This document shows positions 27,802-36,706 of a stretch of DNA of 64,000 nucleotides, piece after piece. Made by a program: the position numbers and the translations under genes. How positions within the stretch are numbered: the first letter of the stretch is position 1; the number at the start of each line of letters is the position of its first letter. The notes beneath the pieces are model-generated. The model saw only the letters and a list, made by a program, of their open reading frames with translations, had not been told where the DNA came from and did no database searches. The DNA is from Gammaproteobacteria bacterium (GTDB taxonomy: Bacteria > Pseudomonadota > Gammaproteobacteria > Pseudomonadales > Cellvibrionaceae): positions 1 to 64,000 of the forward strand of contig JAGKWY010000002.1 of NCBI GenBank assembly GCA_021151625.1, given 5' to 3'.

Positions 27802-29625
27802 TTAGCCATCGTCGCCTCCCAGTTTCTTCTTGATGAATTTGTTGGGCTTCGGGATGGGGTAGTCATTCTCGTAAATGACATTGAAGGGCAATAACCAGCC
27901 GTTTATTTTTGCAGCGCGATTAGATGAGCTCACCCAATACGGGTGAATGTTGAGATCATTACAACGAATATGCTTGCGCAAATTGGCGAAGCGTTTGCTT
28001 AGATTTTTGTGTTTCTCTTCCGGTACGCCATGCAATCGCAAAAACGTTTTAAATATGGCGGGAGCGAGTAGAAAAATACCGTCCTCGACAATATGAACTT
28101 CTGCATCGGGATTATTAATCAGAATCGTTTTTTCAAGCAGTCCTCGCTGAAGCCATGACAGGAATTTTTGCGCAGTTTCCGGAGCTTCATACTCCAAATT
28201 TTTGATGATGCTGACAGAGGTTTTTACGGGCCCTACATCCTCCTGATTGTTTGAAACAGTATCCAGAGGTTCAGCAGTTTCCTGGATGACTTCGTCATGC
28301 ACCTCGCTAATTTCAGATTCAGAAATTTTGTTATCAATTTTCTCACGTGAGTTTTCAGATGTTATTGCTGCAGCTTCCACACCCATTTCAGGTTCCGGAG
28401 TCTGTTCAATATCCTCATTTTCCCCCCCGGTAGTCACATTCTGCAGAGATTGTTCATTTGCCTGTGCCGCAGATTCAGGGATTATTTTTGCAGAAGCTTG
28501 TTCGCCAGGCGCCACAAATTTAATAACACCATCCAATGGTTTTAATTCGCGTGATGAGGGAATTAATCGACGTGATTCAAATTTCAGGCAAGTGAATTGA
28601 TGATGATAAGTTCCTGTTTCTACAGAAATGGTCCATATCGCTTTGCCATCATCAGTGGATAATGCATACCCATGTTCTTGGAGAATGTCATATACACGCA
28701 CAGGATCCTGAGGCAAATTTTTAAGCCCGAGGGAATTACATTCCTGGATCAATTTTTCGGCGAGTGATCGGCATACCAAATACAAATGACCATGCTCATC
28801 AACCCAGCCCATGCCCCCATTGGTATTGATACGAATTGCTCCGTCCTGAATCCACTGACGCAACAACTTGAGATAGCGATCAATTGCCGGAATGACATTA
28901 CTGAAGCGATGATCAGGCGGTACTTGCAAATTCTTGGCGGTGGATTCTCGGTCGGCATACTCAATAATCTGCCCAATAGTTCCAGACTCAAATTTGTCCC
29001 CCCATAACCACGCGGTCAGTTCTGCCATGATATGGGAGGCTTCAATAAGCCAGGTTCGTCCGGATTTTGGCAAAACGCCCCAATGAATTAACGCTAGGTG
29101 TTCGTGATATCGGTAAGGTGTCTTACGAAATTCAATGCGATAACCCTCAAGAGGAATTTTCGCTCCATCTTTATCAACCAGATTGGTTAAAGGACCACTG
29201 CTGGGAGTCCACGGTAATTCTTTACCAGATTTATGTATGGCAACGAGACGAGTATTTGCGCTCAGTTTTCCAATGTCATGCAGGAGGCATCCCACAAACA
29301 CAGCATATGTCCACAGTAAACGTTGTTTACCAATATCAGTGAGACTACCGCCAAGAGGTAATTGATATCCTTTACGTTTTTTCAGGGCGAGGGTAGTTAC
29401 ATCCAGGGTGTGTTTTAACAAACCACCTGGACCACTGTGGTGGTGGGCCTCGCTAGCAGGAGCCAATTGGACAAGCTCAGCATATTGCTGAAGCGGTTCG
29501 CTGATTAATACATTAAAAATATTGGTATCAAATCCAGCAATTGTTCGAAGTTCAGAAAACTTGCTATCAATCTTGCAAAGTTCAAATAATTTTGCAGCCG
29601 ATAAAATCGGTAACACCTGGCTCAA
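27802..29625 (-). CDS. traI: ICE relaxase, TraI/MobH type
   Basis: The 607-residue protein has the N-terminal TraI_2 domain of the MobH relaxases of SXT- and PFGI-1-type ICEs. HHHSGPGGLLKHTLDV near residue 61 and LLHDIGK near 114 form an HD-like metal site. An acidic, Pro/Glu-rich linker (about 385-470) follows, and a C-terminal domain (about 485-600) ends with a basic tail. It would nick oriT and lead the strand into the recipient. Its start overlaps the small gene upstream by 4 bp. It is read away from traD. Confidence 0.9.
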   Translation of the reverse strand: MSQVLPILSAAKLFELCKIDSKFSELRTIAGFDTNIFNVLISEPLQQYAELVQLAPASEAHHHSGPGGLLKHTLDVTTLALKKRKGYQLPLGGSLTDIGKQRLLWTYAVFVGCLLHDIGKLSANTRLVAIHKSGKELPWTPSSGPLTNLVDKDGAKIPLEGYRIEFRKTPYRYHEHLALIHWGVLPKSGRTWLIEASHIMAELTAWLWGDKFESGTIGQIIEYADRESTAKNLQVPPDHRFSNVIPAIDRYLKLLRQWIQDGAIRINTNGGMGWVDEHGHLYLVCRSLAEKLIQECNSLGLKNLPQDPVRVYDILQEHGYALSTDDGKAIWTISVETGTYHHQFTCLKFESRRLIPSSRELKPLDGVIKFVAPGEQASAKIIPESAAQANEQSLQNVTTGGENEDIEQTPEPEMGVEAAAITSENSREKIDNKISESEISEVHDEVIQETAEPLDTVSNNQEDVGPVKTSVSIIKNLEYEAPETAQKFLSWLQRGLLEKTILINNPDAEVHIVEDGIFLLAPAIFKTFLRLHGVPEEKHKNLSKRFANLRKHIRCNDLNIHPYWVSSSNRAAKINGWLLPFNVIYENDYPIPKPNKFIKKKLGGDDG

Positions 29626-30029
29626 CGTAAATTCTCCCGAGCCCAGCGTTTGATAATGTCAGTCGAAGGGTAGGAGGATGTACTTTGTTGAACAGTTATT
29701 TTTTTCTGAAAATCGGGAATTGGCGTATTCAATGGATCCAGATAATGATGCCGTCCTGATTCAACATGGAAAAAGCGATAAGTCCAACATGTTAAACCTG
29801 CTAAGCGAATAGCCATCAATTGACTCAGCGGTAAGCTGGCATCTAATTCAATTGCTTGATGCAGAGTATGGAGAGTGTTAATAATTTCTGTGCCGAAGCT
29901 TGTTTCATCTTCCGGAAGCTGGCGAAATTTTTGTTCTAAGCCTTTTAATGGGCTCGCCCATTCCTTTTTTTCTAATTGTTCAAGAATGATTGAAAGGGAA
30001 GTTTCAAAAGTGGAAGTTGATTCAGTCAT
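29622..30029 (-). CDS. Relaxase-linked protein of unknown function
   Basis: The 135-residue protein has no motif I recognise. It appears mostly helical and charged, with no signal or membrane segment. Its stop overlaps the relaxase start (ATGA), which suggests coupled expression and perhaps a role as an accessory factor of the relaxosome or a regulator of the relaxase. A start at ATG 30029 is plausible. Confidence 0.55.
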   Translation of the reverse strand: MTESTSTFETSLSIILEQLEKKEWASPLKGLEQKFRQLPEDETSFGTEIINTLHTLHQAIELDASLPLSQLMAIRLAGLTCWTYRFFHVESGRHHYLDPLNTPIPDFQKKITVQQSTSSYPSTDIIKRWARENLR

Positions 30030-30060
30030 TACGTTTTTGGCCTTTTTGCGGTTTGGTTTT

Positions 30061-30312
30061 TTAACCCTTCACGGCTTTTTTCCTTTCTGTAGTTAACCCT
30101 TCTAATCCTTTAGCCCTAGCGTTTTCGCGCCCGCGCCTCCGGACGATTAAACGAGGAGGAGGCGCGGGCTTTTTCCCTGGGTAAGCCCCTTGACCCTGCT
30201 TGCGCGCTTTGTAATGGTTTTGGCTTTTTAGTGCATTAATCAAATTGCACATGGCGAGTTCGAATTGATAACTGACGAAGAGTTTTTGATCGTTATGATT
30301 CGCGCCCATCAT
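30061..30312 (-). CDS. Possible small basic protein (83 aa)
   Basis: This open frame starts at ATG 30312, whose bases overlap the traD ATG at 30311 on the other strand, and ends 31 bp before the next gene. The product is basic and Pro/Arg-rich (KKPAPPPRLIVRRRGR), partly because it runs through the GC-rich hairpin at 30129-30169. The ribosome site is weak. It may be a real leader gene of the relaxase operon, or the region may simply be regulatory or oriT DNA. Confidence 0.35.
   Translation of the reverse strand: MMGANHNDQKLFVSYQFELAMCNLINALKSQNHYKARKQGQGAYPGKKPAPPPRLIVRRRGRENARAKGLEGLTTERKKAVKG
30129..30174 (+). repeat. GC-rich hairpin with T run between relaxase and TraD genes
   Basis: The perfect 12-bp arms GCCCGCGCCTCC / GGAGGCGCGGGC enclose 17 bases and are followed by five T residues on the plus strand. 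It can be a terminator of rightward transcripts or part of the transfer origin, since it lies between the divergent relaxase and coupling-protein operons. Confidence 0.6.
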
Positions 30313-32434
30313 GAGTACAAAACATCCCGTAGAAAATTTATTACGCCCAGCGTACGAAACCATGTCAGCGACTGCTTATGGTCTCGCGGGCGCATTGACG
30401 TTGTTATCACCAGCGGTGTTAATGGGTGCACTGAGCACGCCATCATTAAGCTATGGGATTGCGGCGGGATTATTTGCGCGTTGTGGTCAGCGATTTATGC
30501 AATCGCGTAAATTGCTGAAATACCAATATGAAATGCATGTACTACCGGGTTTCACAATTGACAGTAATGACATACCGGTATCAAAAGACGATTTATATCT
30601 TGGATTAGGTTTTGAATGGACTGCGCGACACACACAGCGCCGCGTGGATTTTGATCGACAGGAATTTGATTGGCATCGATACAGGCACCAAACTCGAAAA
30701 TACAAAACTGCACGCGCACTTGAAAAAATTCTACGCCGTTCAGCGCTCACAGCATGGATGGCATGGGTTAGTTCAACGCAGGCCTGGTATAACCCGGTTG
30801 CACCCATTCCTTACACTGAAGGAAATCCTGCAATTCACGCGGTTGGTTTGTGGGAGGGTGAAGTCCCAATCTATGAGCGTCAATCTGAACGGGTTGCGCA
30901 TAAATTTGTTGTCGGCACGACCCGTGTCGGAAAAACGAGATTGGCCGAAGTTCTCATCACCCAAGACATCCACAATAACGAAATTGTAATTATCTTTGAC
31001 CCCAAGGGAGACCCGGACTTACTCAAGCGCGCATATACAGAGGCTGTCAAAGCGGGCCGTGGTCATCAATTTTATTGTTTCCATCTGGGTTACCCGGAAA
31101 TTTCTGCACGCTACAACCCTGTTGGTTCATTCAGCAGGATCACTGAGCCTGCATCTCGTATTGCCGGGCAATTACCAGGTGAGGGTAACTCGGCAGCATT
31201 TAGGGAATTTACATGGCGTTATGTCAATGTAATTTCCAAAGCGGCAACGGCATTAGGTAAGCCAATCACTTACGAAAACCTGTTGATGTATGGCGCAGAT
31301 ATCGATCCGTTACTGCTTGAATATCTCACGTTTGTATTTACTCAGCCACAATCAGAAAACGCATTGCATCGAGCAGGGCATAGTGATTGGAATAATTCAA
31401 TCAAAGCTATCGCTGAATCTGATCGCAAGCCATCAGATAAAGCACAAGCATCACGTGATCGGAAAACGTGGGCAGCTGTTGAAGTTTATAAAGAAGCGAA
31501 ATTGGTTGATCCCGTTGCGCACGCACTAATCAAAACGTTTGAGTACGAAAAAACATTCTACGATAAATTGGTTGCATCGCTTTTCCCGCTGTTGGAAAAG
31601 TTAACATCTGGCCCAACCGCCGAATTGCTTTCGCCGAATTACGATGACTTGAATGATCCACGGCCTACGTTTACGTGGGATGAAATTATTCGCACGGGCG
31701 GGATTGTATATTGCGGCTTTGATGCATTGACCGATGCAGAAGTAGCGCAAGCGGTCAGCAGTTCGATGTTTGCCGACCTAACGTCGACCGCAGGATCAAT
31801 TTATAAATTTGGTCAGACACAAGGTTTATCGCCTGAGTTGGCTGCACTCGCAACGACTCGCAAAATCTGTATTCACGCCGATGAATTTAACGAGCTGGTG
31901 GGTAAAGAATTTGTCCCAATGGCGAACAAAGCGGGTGGTGCTGGATTCCAGTTAACGGTCTATACGCAAACATTATCCGATATCAAAGCGCGATTTGGTG
32001 ATGACGCAAAAGCCGGTCAAGTGATCGGTAACCTGGGTAATCTTATTATGTTGCGCGTGAAGGAGCTCGCAACCGCTGAATTGTTGACGCAGCTGTTACC
32101 ACAAGTAGAAGTGAATCATCTCACGTTAGTCTCGGGTACTTCAGACGATACGAATCCTGATAGCCCGAATGACTTTACCTCTAATACTCAACAACGTATT
32201 TCTACCAAAGAAACACCACTGGTTTCAGCGGGTGATTTAACTCGCCTGCCAAAAGGTCATGCGTACGCAATGCTGGGTGGAAAGCTCTACAAATTGCGTA
32301 TTCCACAATTTAAAGCGACGGGAGAATTACCGGAAGATCTCGATTTCCTCTACACAAAAATGCGCGAGACCTATGACAGCGGTAGTGCGAATGATGACTG
32401 GTTCTCTATCGCAGATTTGAAGGTGGCAGCATGA
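30311..32434 (+). CDS. traD: Conjugative coupling protein TraD (SXT/TOL type)
   Basis: The 707-residue ATPase links the relaxosome to the type IV channel at the inner membrane. Two hydrophobic segments occupy residues about 20-65. The Walker A motif GTTRVGKTRLAEVL is near 198 and the Walker B strand IVIIFDPKGDPDL near 225. Late motifs typical of the TIGR03743 TraD subfamily are seen, such as KICIHADEFNEL near 517 and GNLIMLRV near 575. It is the first gene of the long rightward transfer operon, and its stop overlaps the next start. Confidence 0.92.
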   Translation: MSTKHPVENLLRPAYETMSATAYGLAGALTLLSPAVLMGALSTPSLSYGIAAGLFARCGQRFMQSRKLLKYQYEMHVLPGFTIDSNDIPVSKDDLYLGLGFEWTARHTQRRVDFDRQEFDWHRYRHQTRKYKTARALEKILRRSALTAWMAWVSSTQAWYNPVAPIPYTEGNPAIHAVGLWEGEVPIYERQSERVAHKFVVGTTRVGKTRLAEVLITQDIHNNEIVIIFDPKGDPDLLKRAYTEAVKAGRGHQFYCFHLGYPEISARYNPVGSFSRITEPASRIAGQLPGEGNSAAFREFTWRYVNVISKAATALGKPITYENLLMYGADIDPLLLEYLTFVFTQPQSENALHRAGHSDWNNSIKAIAESDRKPSDKAQASRDRKTWAAVEVYKEAKLVDPVAHALIKTFEYEKTFYDKLVASLFPLLEKLTSGPTAELLSPNYDDLNDPRPTFTWDEIIRTGGIVYCGFDALTDAEVAQAVSSSMFADLTSTAGSIYKFGQTQGLSPELAALATTRKICIHADEFNELVGKEFVPMANKAGGAGFQLTVYTQTLSDIKARFGDDAKAGQVIGNLGNLIMLRVKELATAELLTQLLPQVEVNHLTLVSGTSDDTNPDSPNDFTSNTQQRISTKETPLVSAGDLTRLPKGHAYAMLGGKLYKLRIPQFKATGELPEDLDFLYTKMRETYDSGSANDDWFSIADLKVAA

Positions 32435-33132
32435 CAACACAGCATACAACGCGGCCGCCTCGACCAAAGCGGGTTGGTGTCTGGGGTTGGCTGATGCAGA
32501 CAACGGTAGGCAATGTATTTCGTTTTATCGGATGGTCATTAATCGCTATCGGGGTGTCGATCCTTGTCGAATGGGTGGGTATGGTCAAATTTTGGGGGCC
32601 TGACCATTCACGAAAAATTTTGGAATTGGAAATTACGTATTTAGGTGCATACAACCGTAATTTAATTACCGGCCTCTATCCGCAAGATGTTGCTGTGACC
32701 TTCATGACGTGGGCGGATAAAGCCGTATCCATTTTACATTTGCGTGAAGTTTCAAACTGGTTTGCAGGGGATGTAAACAGCGTTACGCAGGTCATTGCTT
32801 ACGGGCTTGATGCCATGATCAACACCATTTTTATTTTCGCCGTGCGCAGTGCTATTTGCATTAGCGCCATGTCGGGATTTGTGCTGGTTGGACTAGTGGC
32901 ATTCATTGATGGTCTGGTTGAGCGTGATATTCGGAAGGCGTGTGGTGGGATTGAATCAGCAATGCTTTATCACCGTGCTAAACGCATTGTGGTACCGACT
33001 TTATTTTTGTCATTCGGTGGTTATCTCACTGCTCCCATATCCATTCACCCAACATTGGTTTTTCTCCCTGTAATGACAGTGTTCGCCGTTGCGGTATTCG
33101 TAACAGCAAAAAGTTTCAAGAAATTTTTGTAA
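32431..33132 (+). CDS. ICE membrane protein, TIGR03747 (PFL_4697) family
   Basis: The 233-residue protein has about four transmembrane segments (near residues 30-50, 130-160, 195-230) and resembles the DUF4400/TIGR03747 proteins that always follow traD in this ICE class. It probably helps TraD at the inner membrane. An ATGA overlap with traD supports coupling. The exact biochemical role is not known. Confidence 0.75.
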   Translation: MTTQHTTRPPRPKRVGVWGWLMQTTVGNVFRFIGWSLIAIGVSILVEWVGMVKFWGPDHSRKILELEITYLGAYNRNLITGLYPQDVAVTFMTWADKAVSILHLREVSNWFAGDVNSVTQVIAYGLDAMINTIFIFAVRSAICISAMSGFVLVGLVAFIDGLVERDIRKACGGIESAMLYHRAKRIVVPTLFLSFGGYLTAPISIHPTLVFLPVMTVFAVAVFVTAKSFKKFL

Positions 33133-33153
33133 GTAACAATTTTTGAGGATTTT

Positions 33154-33843
33154 ATGAACGAGTTTCCGGAGTTACCTGAAGTCAACAGTTTGCATGCTGA
33201 TCCTGATGAAACGACTCGCCGTCGTAACAACACGCAGAGCAATCCTCGCAATGGATCGACGAAGACAACAGTTATAGCCGTTATGTTATCAATTGTTGCT
33301 GCATTACTAATCTCTCTGACGATTGCAATGTTGGGCAAGGATCCAATACTGCAAATGTTTGGCCTTGCTCCAGAATCCAAAAAACCGGATCCATTCAAGG
33401 TGGCCATCGAAGAAATGAGTGGAGCGGTCAAGCAGCTGGCAGACGATCTGGATACGATCAAGTTAAAACAATCTGAACTACAGGAAAATATTAACGCTGG
33501 AAATTTCGCCACGCAAAAAGCAACGCAGAGATTGGAGAATTTAGAGCGATTCTCCTCATCGCTGGAACAAAAAATTGAGCAACAGAAAAAAGTCCAGCAA
33601 GCCGCTGCAGCTAAACCGGTAGTTAAAGCGGCGCCCAAACCCGTTCCCATCATTCCGGTAGTGCTGATATCCATACGCAACATCGCCGGAACGTCATACG
33701 TTTCCCTCCGTGACGGGTTAGATGATTCCGATTTATTAATGCCTGGTGATACCTGGCGTGGATGGACGCTCATTACAGCGGATACCGCAACGAAATCAGC
33801 CATTTTTACCGTGGCAGGCAAGCAACAGGAGCTTCGTTTGTAA
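33154..33843 (+). CDS. Unknown single-pass membrane protein with coiled coil
   Basis: The 229-residue protein has an acidic N-terminal tail, one transmembrane helix at about residues 39-62, a heptad-like stretch at about 90-150 (ending LEQKIEQQKKVQQAAAA), an Ala/Pro spacer and a compact C-terminal domain (about 165-229). The layout is like bitopic periplasmic proteins of secretion systems (PilP/GspC-like in outline only). No named ICE family was recognised. Its stop overlaps the next start (TAATG). Confidence 0.65.
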   Translation: MNEFPELPEVNSLHADPDETTRRRNNTQSNPRNGSTKTTVIAVMLSIVAALLISLTIAMLGKDPILQMFGLAPESKKPDPFKVAIEEMSGAVKQLADDLDTIKLKQSELQENINAGNFATQKATQRLENLERFSSSLEQKIEQQKKVQQAAAAKPVVKAAPKPVPIIPVVLISIRNIAGTSYVSLRDGLDDSDLLMPGDTWRGWTLITADTATKSAIFTVAGKQQELRL

Positions 33844-34610
33844 TGGCTAAGCATCTGATTGGTATATGCATAGGGTTCGTTGTTACTTTGCTTTCAGCAA
33901 TGCCATCATTCGCACAGTTTTTGCCTCAGACGCCAATTGTTTATACCCCGACAACAACGACTGATTCGCTTTTGAATCGTTATTCAAAAATGCACAGCAA
34001 ACCCAATGCGTATTGGCAATTGACAGACGAAGAGTGGACAACTTACGAAGAATTGAAAAAGAAATCGCCATGGTCTGTTTGGGAGAACCATTCTACGCCG
34101 CTTGCGATGCTGTCTTATTACAGTTCCTCCATGGAGGAGAAACGCCGTTACGCCCGTATCGAGGCAGAGTTGGATGTATGGCGCCAATACTCGGTAACGG
34201 AATTCCAGACCCTGTATGACAAAGAGCGCACCATTGTTCAGGAACGTTACGTCGAGTACATACAAAGACGTATGCCGACCTTGGCGACGTTAAAGCCCTT
34301 CGACAAATTGCGCCTGTTTGTGAATGCCGGTGATTGTGATGTGCATTGTCGATCATTGGTAACCCGGATATTAAAAACCCAGGCAAAGGTGGATATTTTC
34401 ATCATCGGTGCGGCTGATGAAAAGGCTATTTTCAAGTGGGCTGAAAGCGCCAGTATTCCCGTCGAGCGTGTAAAAACCAAAGAGATAACGCTCAATTTTG
34501 ATAACGGTATTTTCGCCGCAGCATCAAAGAGCATGGCTATCCCTACGCCGAAATTGCCCGCACTGTTCAAGCAAACGACGGGCGGTGGTAACCAGGTGGT
34601 GGCGATATGA
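33843..34610 (+). CDS. ICE protein, TIGR03759 (PFL_4693) family
   Basis: The product of about 255 residues has a signal peptide ending at MPSFAQ and is probably periplasmic. LRLFVNAGDCDVHCRSLVTRIL near residue 165 with two Cys and DIFIIGAADEKAIFKWA near 195 match the PFL_4693 family. Its fold looks thioredoxin- or TrbC-like in part, but the role is unknown. ATG 33843 is chosen over an in-frame ATG at 33762 because it overlaps the previous stop and begins the signal peptide. Confidence 0.75.
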   Translation: MAKHLIGICIGFVVTLLSAMPSFAQFLPQTPIVYTPTTTTDSLLNRYSKMHSKPNAYWQLTDEEWTTYEELKKKSPWSVWENHSTPLAMLSYYSSSMEEKRRYARIEAELDVWRQYSVTEFQTLYDKERTIVQERYVEYIQRRMPTLATLKPFDKLRLFVNAGDCDVHCRSLVTRILKTQAKVDIFIIGAADEKAIFKWAESASIPVERVKTKEITLNFDNGIFAAASKSMAIPTPKLPALFKQTTGGGNQVVAI

Positions 34611-35218
34611 AATTGCGCGTATTGCTGTTAGCAATCCTGAGTGGAACTTCATGTATCAGCATCGCGGAAATTCCGCGTGCCTATCGCATTATTGCCGACT
34701 ACTACGGCATGCCAGCTGATGTGTTTTTTTCAGTAACCATGCAGGAAAGCGGTAGGTCGAACGATGGAAAATTATTGCCTTGGCCCTGGACGCTAAATAT
34801 TGATGAAAAGCCATTCTTTTTTGAAACACGTGAGGAAGCCGAAGCTGCATTGATTAATGCAATGACTGACGCTGCGCGTCAGGGACGCATCGGAAAAGTT
34901 GCGGTGGGCTTAGGTCAAATTTATATGCCTGCGCATGTAGACAATTTTAAATCACCACTGCAAGCACTCGATCCAACGATCAATTTAAATTACGCGGCTA
35001 ACCTGCTTGTTAAACATTATCTCTCTACGGTTGAACAAGGTTCTCCTGATTGGTGGGTGGCAGTCGGAAAGTACTACAGTCCAGGTGATGGGCCCAAGGG
35101 AAGGGCACAGGCAGCGTCCTATCGGCAAATGGTATTTAACCGCTGCTTGCGATTTAGTGAGCGCTGTTACGAATACGGTCAATCAATGGCGCCTCGCCAG
35201 GAAGGGGGGGCAGGATGA
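34607..35218 (+). CDS. Lytic transglycosylase-like protein (SLT fold)
   Basis: The 203-residue protein has a signal peptide and then a lysozyme-like domain. MQESGRSND near residue 45 carries the catalytic Glu, VGLGQIYMPAHVD near 102 and NLNYAANLLVKHYL near 127 are the usual substrate-groove blocks. It probably opens peptidoglycan for the conjugation channel. It overlaps genes on both sides by 4 bp. Confidence 0.85.
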   Translation: MKLRVLLLAILSGTSCISIAEIPRAYRIIADYYGMPADVFFSVTMQESGRSNDGKLLPWPWTLNIDEKPFFFETREEAEAALINAMTDAARQGRIGKVAVGLGQIYMPAHVDNFKSPLQALDPTINLNYAANLLVKHYLSTVEQGSPDWWVAVGKYYSPGDGPKGRAQAASYRQMVFNRCLRFSERCYEYGQSMAPRQEGGAG

Positions 35219-35715
35219 TTCGCAAATTATTTTCTGTGTGCTTACTGCTGGTGTCGTCTTCCTGGTCCTTTGCGCAGCCCGAGGTCATTGCTGATTTTGG
35301 TGGGCGCGACACTGAGTTTCCAAAAAAGAAAAACATTAAACAGCAACTCCTTGATCGCAAATCACTCGCAGAAAATATCGTGCCTGCAACAGCACCTGAT
35401 CATTTTCCTATTCGCTCGGAATTGACGGTTGGGATTGTTGAGCAGACTAAACATCCGTACCAGGTCACCAAGCCGATGTTCATCATTGGTGTCGACAGTT
35501 TATCTATCGAATGGTTAATCGCCAATAAAGCCCACTTAAAGGCAATTGGTGCACAGGGCATTGTTACCAATGTGTCGTCGCAGGAAAACATGGATTTTCT
35601 AAGAGCGCGTGCGCCCGGTTTAACGCTAAGTGCAGTCCCTATTGATGACATTGCCAGTATTTACGGCATACATCATTACCCTGTATTGATTGATAAAGAG
35701 GATATCAAACAATGA
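35215..35715 (+). CDS. ICE protein, TIGR03765 (PFL_4695) family
   Basis: The 166-residue protein has a signal peptide (to SFAQP) and resembles the TIGR03765 family, with MFIIGVDSLSIEWLIANKAHLKAIGA near residue 90 and a C-terminal YGIHHYPVLI. It is probably periplasmic. The function is unknown. It overlaps both neighbours. Confidence 0.78.
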   Translation: MIRKLFSVCLLLVSSSWSFAQPEVIADFGGRDTEFPKKKNIKQQLLDRKSLAENIVPATAPDHFPIRSELTVGIVEQTKHPYQVTKPMFIIGVDSLSIEWLIANKAHLKAIGAQGIVTNVSSQENMDFLRARAPGLTLSAVPIDDIASIYGIHHYPVLIDKEDIKQ

Positions 35716-36026
35716 AACATATGTTAGCGACGTTGATGGGTTGTGCACTCATGTTCAGCCAAGCAGTAATTGCAGAAGTAGATACCACTACGGAGGCAGA
35801 AAAACGTTATTTAATAAAGGTTGCGCAAGAACTAAAGCATCTTGATGAGTTGGCTGCGAAAGCAGCGACTAATGCAGATCCAGATGCACGGGTTACATTA
35901 GATTATGTGGCATTGCGAGATGATTTACAGGAAATGCGTAGAGCGCTGGAGGCGCATTTGCAAAAGCCATCGCGCAGCCCGAGAAAAATTAATGAATTGG
36001 CATTTGCAGGTAATACCGCGCAATGA
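35712..36026 (+). CDS. RAQPRD-family ICE protein
   Basis: The 104-residue protein has a signal peptide (to AVIAE) and the conserved family core, here DARVTLDYVALRDDLQEMR near residue 52, which replaces the exact RAQPRD letters. It is small, probably periplasmic and of unknown function, and is found in nearly all ICEs of this class directly before the TIGR03758 gene, as here. Confidence 0.8.
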   Translation: MKHMLATLMGCALMFSQAVIAEVDTTTEAEKRYLIKVAQELKHLDELAAKAATNADPDARVTLDYVALRDDLQEMRRALEAHLQKPSRSPRKINELAFAGNTAQ

Positions 36027-36259
36027 ATTCTGATGCAAAAGAGGTATTTCTAAATTATTTCGGCGCGGTTGATCGATTGTATTTAGGTTTGGCAGTCACG
36101 TTATTTGTGTTGGCAGCGCTGGTTTGGATTTATATAACTATTAAAGCTTTCAAGGATAGAAGCGAAGAGAAAAACAAAGATGATATGAGTGTGTTCATGG
36201 TGGTGTTGAGAGGACTGGTGATGCTGCTGTTTCTGGTAGCCATTTTTATGTTCTCTTAA
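36023..36259 (+). CDS. Small ICE membrane protein, TIGR03758 (DUF3262) family
   Basis: The 78-residue protein has two hydrophobic helices (about residues 18-40 and 57-77) and lies between the RAQPRD and TIGR03745 genes as expected. It may be a channel subunit of the inner-membrane part. It overlaps the previous stop. Confidence 0.75.
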   Translation: MNSDAKEVFLNYFGAVDRLYLGLAVTLFVLAALVWIYITIKAFKDRSEEKNKDDMSVFMVVLRGLVMLLFLVAIFMFS

Positions 36260-36275
36260 ATCATCGGAGTTAATT

Positions 36276-36692
36276 ATGTTACAACTAGTTCCGCCTTCAC
36301 GGATGGTGATGGCTCGCCTGCGCGCTCAATTTCAACGTTGGGTCTCTCTGTTCAATCTCCCCTTATTACTGCTCGTGGGTCTGTTCAGCATTAATGCTGC
36401 ATATGCCCAGGATATCACCATGCCGGAAATTGATATTGACGGCATTGATGAAGATTCCGACGGAGCAGACATTCTTATCATCATTCTCAAATTTCTCGGA
36501 AAAATCGCTATTTGGGGTGCAATGTTGTACGCCGGTTTCGTTGCACTCAAAACCATTTTGAAATCCTGGAACGAACAAAAATCGAATGACCAAGGCCGTT
36601 GGGGTGCTGTGATCGGCGACTCCCTGGGTAGCGTGGTGATGGTGATTTTTGTGATCGCCGTTGGCACTTGGGTTTTACGTTTCATGAGTTAA
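36276..36692 (+). CDS. ICE membrane protein, TIGR03745 (DUF2976) family, pilin-like
   Basis: The 138-residue protein has a long signal-like N-terminus (cleavage near AYAQD), a short acidic stretch rich in Asp and Ile, and two transmembrane helices near residues 68-90 and 112-135. This plan resembles VirB2/TraA-type pilin precursors, and the TIGR03745 family is considered a likely pilin or channel protein. A separate ribosome site precedes it. Confidence 0.7.
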   Translation: MLQLVPPSRMVMARLRAQFQRWVSLFNLPLLLLVGLFSINAAYAQDITMPEIDIDGIDEDSDGADILIIILKFLGKIAIWGAMLYAGFVALKTILKSWNEQKSNDQGRWGAVIGDSLGSVVMVIFVIAVGTWVLRFMS

Positions 36693-36706
36693 ACCTGGAG
36701 GCCACT

